Shown in pieces: positions 56,838-64,000 of a stretch of DNA of 64,000 nt. The DNA is from Amylostereum areolatum (Eukaryota; Basidiomycota; Agaricomycetes; Russulales; Stereaceae): assembly GCA_012932865.1 (NCBI GenBank), contig SAXG01000018.1, positions 372,001-436,000 on the forward strand, written 5' to 3'. The first letter of the stretch is position 1. The number at the start of each line of letters is the position of its first letter. Made by a program: the position numbers and the translations under genes. A model generated the notes under the pieces. That model was not told the DNA's origin, made no database searches, and saw nothing but the letters and a program-made list of their open reading frames with translations.

Positions 56838-57440
56838 TTAATGGCCCCTGTTCATCCCAGGAGGAATAGCGGCTTGTGTTGGCAGATACACGACATGAGC
56901 AGGTGTTACGACAGTGTGCGCGGACTCGACGCAGACTTGAGTGACGTCGTTGTATGCACGAAAATCCTCCTGTAGGGGCGCCAATGCCGCCGGGGTGAGC
57001 GTGAGGGCAGGGCGAACTCGATGAAATTGCATACAATGACGCGCTCGCGCGCTCGCAGGACCGCGATCTCCAGCTTCTTGACGCGGTAAATCAGGAAGAA
57101 GGCCTGGATGAACGATGCGGTAGCAAGGTGGCGGTATAGATCTTGGTATTCATCCAGAAGGCTGCGTCGCGAAGCGTGTGGCGAGGTCAGATCCAGCTCG
57201 TAAACCACTGGTTGGAGCAAGCACTTACTCGGAGAGGATATTCTCGACATCATCGCTCAGGAAGGACAGACCGATTTCTCCGTTCTGGAAGATGTTGACC
57301 GTGATGTCCTTGAACACGGAATGCACGGCGCGTATACGGTAGCGTGGGTGGGAAAGGGGGTTCACATCGATGAGCAGGAACGCAAACCCGAGGAATACAG
57401 TGAGGAAGAAGATCTGATAGTTACTGAGCATGGACTCCAT
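56838..57440 (-). CDS. Three-exon membrane-segment protein, paralogue 3
   Basis: Exons 57229-57440, 57035-57161 and 56838-56969 give 156 residues, with introns of 67 and 65 bases with good GTAAGT and GTATGC donors. Start MESMLSNYQIFFLTVFLGFA, a membrane segment; then VHSVFKDITVNIFQNGEIGL. Exon 2 (127 bases) holds FIQAFFLIYRVKKLEIAVLR, similar in plan to paralogues 1 and 2. The third exon is polar. The three genes share strand, exon number, intron phases (2, then 0) and size, which argues for a duplicated family; residue identity is low by eye. Confidence 0.65.
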
Positions 57441-59744
57441 GGAGAGCAATGTGAAAGTGGACTAGCAGAGCGAAGGCCGACTTTGATCAAAGCGATGAAC
57501 GCATGCCTTAAATGCGGGCGCCTAAACCCGAGTACGACTTATTCCGGCTAAGTGGACAATCACGGCAAAGCTCGCTGAGCAAAGGATAACCTTGCGCGAA
57601 AAGGAAGGACAGTCCAGGTTTCCAGGAATACAATGCCAGGGGAGAGTAGAGACTGGATGGTGTTGCGAAGTGGATCCATCGAAGAGTTAACGGGCGAGAC
57701 AAGACTGGCATCCGCGCAGCTCGGCTCCTACTCAATTTTAAGTCAGCAAAAAATGCGTCCAGAATTTTCGATTATCTGCTCGAGCGTCGCTGAGTGCCCG
57801 AAACGCGAAAATTGACTAAGCCGTCGGGCTACCTCCTGTAATAATTCTCTTCGTAAGTACAGTGCACGACTCACTCCGATGCGGCATACCGAGTGCTGCT
57901 CTGTTGGACCTTTGATCGGGGACTTCCGAGATGTTTTGTGCGATAAAGTGTTGAACCTGTGTATCCTGAAAGAATTGTGTGGTATGTTGGCGTAAAGGGT
58001 TTGGCAGGAGCTAAATTGAAGTTCAATATGTCACGTGACTCGTCGTTCATGCGCTTGGCATGATCTTCATCTCAAAGTTTCTTCCGAATGTGTTCTCCTC
58101 ACTGGCAGCTCAGAGAGCACAGCGACCAGTTGACCACGCCAGAAATCCCATATAAAATCCGGAATGCAGAATAAAGCGATTCATTGTAACTTGATAGTAG
58201 CGACAGGTGAGTGTGAACTAAGTAGTATTTGAATCCCCGTCGGCGCGTTCGTCTACAGGCCATGCACTTGCTGCCAAGGACGGCGCCGAGACCGCGTATC
58301 AAAGGCGTTCCCAAGATGTATACCAGTGAATCTGGGAATAGACTGGAAATAGGACTGTCCGCTCCAGCCTGAAGCGGGGTAAAAGGGACCGACAGGACGT
58401 AATTCGTTAGAAGGAGTTTTGAAGCATCGAATATAGCTTTCTAGATTTCTCTGCGTCCTCTTATGATTCAAATCCACAGTTACGCCTTTCAGCGTATATC
58501 TCCGAGGACAAGGCCTGTGTATAGACACCAGAGATAGAAACACGTGCCCTAGAAGCACCCAAGAGGACCATTTACATCGATTACCCATAGCAAGAGGCCA
58601 TTCAAATCGACAAGCCGTGAGTTGAGCTCATATTGCTCGTTGACCCCGCTGGGCATGCTAGGGTTCGCAGAACCAAGTAGGGGCACCCCTGAGTATCTGT
58701 GTGCACATATGAACCAAAGAGATATCGGAGGAAAGAGTCAAGTTGTAGAGATTTTCTCCAACAATGTTGACGCTGGCACGGGGTGCAGTCGCGGCATCAC
58801 CGGGTACTTATGATCGCACGAAGTTGATCGCGAGAGTAGTCTGTAGCGAGGATAAGGGCTATGACCGTCGCTCATGACTGTGGTGCACATACCAGGTGAA
58901 ATAACACATTTCGAAAGGCATGGGAAAGGCATGCAGGCCAAGAGTCAGAAGAATCTAGGAATGTGGCACGAGTTCAACATATTGCACTATGCATCTCTAA
59001 ATCCCTATGCATAATGTGTACGGCACAATACCGTCACCGTGGAGCCCTTGGGTGAGATACAATGGTGTGAGAGGAGAGACTGTTTTGAAGAAGAAAAACT
59101 CACGACCATGTTCCCTATCCTGGCTCCTGCCATGGCCGCCCAAGTCGAACCCGCAATGCCTGCTCGTCGGGCCTCAGTGTGCTAGATGCTAGAGTGAAGA
59201 AGGAATTGTACTACCTGTTGCGAGGACAGTGCCAACAGGTAACCCTGTATTTTATTGGATGGAAGAATCCACAGGAAGAATATGGAAGAGAAGCAAAGCA
59301 CCGCCATTACACCGTCGGGTGTGGGAAGTAACCTCTCGCACTGCATTCTTGCCATCGATGTGTTGTCACTGTTTCGAGGATCGTCGGACAGGAAATAGGA
59401 TATTGAGTGTTTAGAAAGGCATTTGTGGGATCCAAGTGGGATCACACTAGCGAGATTACGGGGAGGGGTTGGGGCGGAGATGCAGATGGCTGTGATTCGA
59501 GCGAAGGAGGTATTTCAGACGATTATAGGTCCCTGCGGTCGGTCCACAGGAGAAATCCGAAGGACCATCGAGACTCCTGTATGCATCAGTCGAGTCAATG
59601 AACCAGACGGACCTTACCTTCGGGTAGTTCCGAACTAGGATGCCACTTGAAGCTCGAAGCCTCGTAGGAAGGCCGCCCATGGCTCTGCTGAGTTTTGATA
59701 AGCATGGTCATCGTATTGCATGCTAATGAAAGGGTCGAGGTGGG
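57441..59744. other. Intergenic stretch
   Basis: About 2.3 kb without a supported gene. A minus-strand frame near 59200-59440 contains a hydrophobic stretch (VMAVLCFSSIFFLWILP) and a short spliced-looking piece begins near 59680, but neither forms a consistent model. They could be relics of the paralogue family or of another membrane protein. Confidence 0.4.
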
Positions 59745-61265
59745 CTATGAAGGGGTATCAACAGTCGGAGGAGTATGCCTTCCATCCCGGCTTTTCTCCG
59801 CCTTCTCCCGTTCCTGCGCCTCTCGAAGGACCTCCACCTCCGCTGCCTCCCACTCCTTCAATTCCCGCTCGTACTCCTCCCACACCATCGTACCCAAAAC
59901 CTCTCCGCCTAGCTCCCCGTCGTCCAGTTTCGGTTTCGATCCAGTAGCTTCATCCGCTGCCATCTTGCCTTTTCCCGGGCCATCCTCGCCTGAGTCATTT
60001 TCTGGCGGTGCAGGCGCTGGAGGCACGCGAAGGCGGACGACGGCACACTCAGCGTATAATGACCCTGGTTTGAGGATCTCCTCTTCGGAACGTTCCGCTG
60101 TGGATTCTTCCAAGGAGGTTGCAATGATCTTGAAGGGCGTGGGGAGGAATAGTGTGTGAAGGACAGCCTCTATAGCTGACGCTGGCGATTTGGTGACAAG
60201 GCGAAAAAGGGGGTTGAACAGGACGTATCTGAAAATCATGTTAGCGGATGCATTGTCAACGATACGATTATGTCGTACAGAAGGAGGCCTCGCCAAAAGA
60301 CGGGTCCGCGCGAAGCATCCGCGCCGAGAAGAGGCGCAACAGTGTCCGTTCGGCTTATTCCTGGTGATACCGACATGGCGACGATATTAGAGCGTTGCGC
60401 CTTGTCGCTGACGACAGGTATTGAAGATGCAGCAGTGTCCGTACGGGGAACTTGCGCGCCACCAGGCAATGCATCCATCACGCGCTGGAAGTGACGCATC
60501 AGGATCGCCGACCTTAGAGCCCGCCTGCCTTCGACCGCCAATAGTGACGCCTGGGTTGGCGGCGGCGTTGTTCCAGGTGTTGAAGTAACGGATACGGAGA
60601 AGTTGGGTGCCGCGGCGGCGTAAAATGGGTTGATGAGAGTAATGAGGCGGATGTCACGTTCGACAGGGGCTACGAGGAGGACTGGGAGGAGTAACGTTGC
60701 CAACATGAATGTCGCGCACGACGCCGCCCGCCGCATCTTCTCCACGGTAATTTGAGAAGATGAGTAAATCGATCCAACAGGTGCATATTCGTGTGCGAAG
60801 ATAATTGCGTCCAGACGCTGCTCCTCGGCCTTGACAAAGCCAGTGCAAAACGCGCGGATAGATGCTGGTGAAGTGAGGTCACACTGTTCGGCATACACAT
60901 TCTCGTTATTGGTCGTGGTTCGGAGGAGTGGGATGAAGATGGCTGGCTGGCCGGCGTCGACGGGTTCGGAGGACAAAGCGATGATGTGGGCACCGCGTCG
61001 TGCTAAGGAGTCGAGGAGGGTCAGACCGATAGGTGTAAATGCACCCTAAAGATCCTGCAGTGTAAGCAAGATCCAAGAACAGATGGGGAAGTAGACGCAC
61101 TGTGACGAGGATGGTCCGCCCATGCAAGTCCCGTTCACGGCTAGTCTTGCGCCCTTGAGCATATGTATAGATTGCGAAGAGCGTAACTCCCGCAAGGATG
61201 ACAGGAAAATAGTACTTGGATGGTAAGACTGCTGGCAAGATTGCGTACAGAATCTTGAGGACCAT
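59745..61265 (-). CDS. Membrane-anchored SDR-like protein (Rossmann fold, catalytic residues not conserved)
   Basis: Exons 61101-61265, 60279-61045 and 59745-60228 (introns 55 and 50 bases) give 471 residues. An N-terminal membrane segment (YYFPVILAGVTLFAIYTYA) is followed by a short-chain dehydrogenase/reductase fold starting LVTGAFTPIGLTLLDSLARR, a variant of the TGxxxGIG nucleotide loop. The segment where YxxxK is expected reads SLLAVEGRRALRSA, without Tyr or Lys. The C-terminus is a charged, probably coiled-coil tail (WEEYERELKEWEAAEVEV). It may bind a nucleotide without redox activity. Family membership is by eye; the role is unknown. Confidence 0.72.
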
Positions 61266-61621
61266 GACGCAGGGGTATACCCGACTCTCTCAGAGGGACT
61301 AGAAGGGCACGCTCGTCTTCAAACGTCGAAGGATAGGGCAAGATCAGTGGCGTAAAATTGGCGGTGAGAAGTGTCAGGTGTGGTGGGCATTCACCATGGG
61401 CGAGGCAGACATGAGAGTTGAAATGAAACCTTCGTTGCCGTGACGCGCGCCTTTCAAGTTTCCGGGCTTCCAGCGCCCGCTCGCTGACTATCACTCAGGA
61501 CTCATTCCCAGTCCTCGCAGGAGTACTCATTATGATTGAGTCGTATCGATCGGTCTAAAGCATGGAGATAAAAATTCTATTGCTATTCCAACACCGCCCC
61601 CAACATGTGTCTCTTTTAGTT
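61266..61621. other. Intergenic stretch between SDR-like gene and CCT8
   Basis: 356 bases between two minus-strand genes; it holds the CCT8 3' flank and the promoter of the SDR-like gene. No other feature is seen. Confidence 0.5.
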
Positions 61622-63663
61622 CTAGTCGTCGCCGTCCCAGTGCCCCGCCTGTTGTGGGATTTTGGGTCCTCCAGCCGGTCGGCTCATGATGATGCTGTCG
61701 ACACTAAGCACCGATACCGCGGCCTCTGTCGCCAGCTTGATGGCCCATGACTTTGCCGCCATCGAGTCGAAGATGTTGTGTTCCACGGCAGACAACGTAC
61801 CGTCCGTCTCAGCCTAATGAGACATTGTGAGCACCAGCGAAATCATGAGCAATTGGATGTGACCTACCTCGACGTCAACACCCCAGATCTCGCCGCCTTC
61901 CTTCTCGTGTTTGGCCAAGAGCCGCGCGACAACCTCGTTGCCCTCCGCTCCACCCCGCGCGTTCTCCGCCAGTGTCCTTGGAATGACCTCTAACGCTGAA
62001 GCAAACCGGCGGACAGCATGCTGAGAGAGACCACGAAGACCTGCTCCATACGTTTCTACGCGTCGCGACAGTGCAAGCTCCGTGGCTCCCGCACCAGGGA
62101 CTAATCGCGCATCGCGAATGAGAGCCTTGAGCGCCCCGACACCATCGTCCACGGCGCGCTCAAGATCATCGAGGTGATTTTGCGTCGCACCTCGAAGGAC
62201 GACGGTCGCTGTCCGCGTCTTGACACCTTCGCTTCCCTCGACGGTGGAATCCTGGCGAAGGACGGTGACGCGATCGCCGCCAATCTCGATGGTCTCGCAG
62301 ACGTCAACATAGCCGGCCTCTTCAGGCGTTGGCGCACCCAGTCGTGCAAGCGGTGTTGCTTGCACGACACGGCATAGACGACGGAGCTCGAATTTGGACA
62401 GGATCTTCAAGACGAGGATGCCATGGCGGTTAAGATAGTGGATGGCAAGTTCACCGATGCTGGTCCCGCCAATGACGACTTTAACGCCCGATGCCGCGAT
62501 CTCGGCGAAAATCTACCCAGAAATAAAGGTCAGGAAGATACATTTATTTTATTTTACTTCACGCGCACCTTCTCCATGTGTTTCTCTTCTCCTCGAGTGA
62601 AGTTGAGCATCTCATCCGCATTTTTGATCAGCACGGTACCCTTGGTCTCCGTCTGCGCGACGTCAATGGGGTTGGTGAAGACGGCCACCTTGCCTTTGGT
62701 GATCTTCTTCACATCGCCTACGATAGGATTAGGAGGTAGCCGCGTGCCCAATCCAAAAACTACGTACCCTCTGGCTCACGTCCGAACACCATACCCTGAA
62801 CCACTGTACTTCCGGCCAGACTTCCGCCCATGATCTTCACCACTCGCACATTATCCACGTTGAACAATTTTGGGTTGTCCGGCATGACAGACAGCGCGGC
62901 TTCAGCCACCAAAGACGCGAGCTTGTCCTCGGAACCATACTGTTTCGATGCTATTGAGGGTGTGATTGCGAGAGCAAGGGAGGACTGTGTGAGCGGGCTT
63001 GGCAACTCGCTTTTTGAGAGAGCTAAGACTGGATGAGCGACGTGCATATAGATATGGAAAGGAAGATCGCACTCTCGAGTTCCGCCAGCGCCTTTGCACA
63101 CGCAAGTTCATAGCCTTGCATGACCTCACTGGGATGAAGGCCCATAATAAGAAGGTGTTCTGCTTTCTTCAAGAGCTCCCCGGCCAAGATCAGAACCATG
63201 TTTGTGCCATCGCCCATCTGGGTCGCGTTTAATCTTTCATTTGGTCGTGACAGACGTTCGTGATTCATACCTCGGTTTCCTGGGCTTGCGAAGCCATTAC
63301 GAGGAGTTTAGCGGCGGGATGCACGACCTCGATCTCGCGGATGATAGTCGCAGCATCAGAAGTCACGAAAAGCCTGCCCAGATGGTTAATGACCAGCTTA
63401 TTCCGGCCTAAGATTGCGTGAGATCGACGAAAGGAAGAGATGTGTATGACCGCGTACCATTGGGACCAAAGCTTGTCCTGACCAGATCTGAAAGCTCGGA
63501 AACGGCCTGGATGTTTCGAAGGACCGCGTCCTCAAGGCCCGACATTTGCTGGTGAGTAGTGAAAAGGTGAGTAACGACCCATCGGCTGGGGCTGCATCTA
63601 AATCACCTTGTATCCATCTTTAAACAGTTGGATATTGTTCGCTTTTGGGACCTTCAAGGACAT
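61622..63663 (-). CDS. CCT8: Chaperonin CCT/TRiC subunit theta
   Basis: Eight exons (63607-63663, 63458-63548, 63271-63407, 63073-63217, 62768-63022, 62569-62717, 61868-62512, 61622-61813), with introns of 50-58 bases, give 556 residues, close to the family length. CCT theta is one of eight subunits of the cytosolic ring chaperonin that folds actin and tubulin with ATP. Group II motifs are present: GPNGRNKLV, GDGTNMVLILAGELL (ATP site), VVKIMGGS, LRGATQN and RLVPGAGATE. The theta-type start MSLKVPKANNIQLFKDGYK and the stretch KILSKFELRRLCR identify the subunit. The protein ends GHWDGDD. Confidence 0.96.
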
Positions 63664-64000
63664 AGTTGAAGGTGGTGGGGGAGGACAGTATGGGGTGAAG
63701 CGAACCTGACCAGAAAGTCCCTCTCGACGCGTCTGCTTTCTCGACAAGAATGTTGTCATTTATATTATGTAATAATTATCGTGTACTTACTTACCGGCAA
63801 ACTCACGTTCTGCGCTCTCCATCCAGTTTCCATCTCAGCACTCGACCCCTCACCGGCCTCACCTGAAGTCTGCGTCATACTGAACTCGACGTCCCGTTCC
63901 AAACAGGAGGACTCATTGAATACGATGCAAGCTCTCCCTGCAGGCTACATGGCAATGCCACACGTGAGTCGGCGGGCCTCGGACGGTGTAATTATTGTAC
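63664..64000. other. Upstream region of CCT8
   Basis: This is the promoter side of CCT8 and an unknown neighbour beyond the window. It has an AT-rich run near 63755-63785. No gene is supported. Confidence 0.45.

Noticed and set aside
1..64000. CRISPR arrays, bacterial operons, riboswitches
   Set aside because: No regularly spaced direct repeats with spacers were seen, and the window is eukaryotic with spliced genes.

Overview
The window reads as nuclear DNA of a filamentous basidiomycete, most likely an Agaricomycete. Genes are split by many short GT-AG introns of about 50-75 bases. The gene set is fungal (TIM22, INO1, CCT theta, a PPxY alpha-arrestin, RBR ubiquitin ligases, an F-box protein). 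The mobile DNA is LTR retrotransposons of the Ty3/gypsy chromovirus type. Species cannot be named from sequence alone. All exon models and family calls were made by eye.

Left arm (1-18.6 kb), mostly housekeeping: a 5'-partial alpha-arrestin, TIM22, a TMEM70-like mitochondrial protein, two tandem RBR E3 ligase genes (the first frameshifted and shortened), tRNA-Ala(AGC), INO1 (inositol-3-phosphate synthase) behind a TATA box, a C2H2-type zinc-finger protein, and the 3' exons of an unidentified minus-strand gene.

Centre (19.25-40.2 kb), a retrotransposon nest. The first block (19252-31395, flanked by GAACT duplications) is a composite: a truncated LTR, the 5' half of a second element cut off inside reverse transcriptase, then an LTR, a decayed gag-pol and a final LTR. 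The second block (31656-40206, GTCAG duplications) is one nearly intact 8.54-kb minus-strand chromovirus with almost identical LTRs. All three element families carry, next to the 5' LTR, a primer-binding site complementary to the predicted 5' end of their own transcript, with compensatory base changes between families. This is the signature of Tf1/sushi-type self-primed reverse transcription and is the strongest signal in the window.

Right arm (40.2-59.7 kb) is accessory. It holds a small secreted expansin-like (RlpA-like) protein, an F-box protein, an unknown two-exon gene, and at least three dispersed paralogues of an unrecognised three-exon family of about 155-residue membrane-segment proteins (one with a frame break). 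A regularly spaced cluster of six GATATC palindromes lies upstream of one of them.

Right end (59.7-64 kb): a membrane-anchored, SDR-like protein lacking the usual catalytic Tyr/Lys, and a complete eight-exon CCT8 gene.
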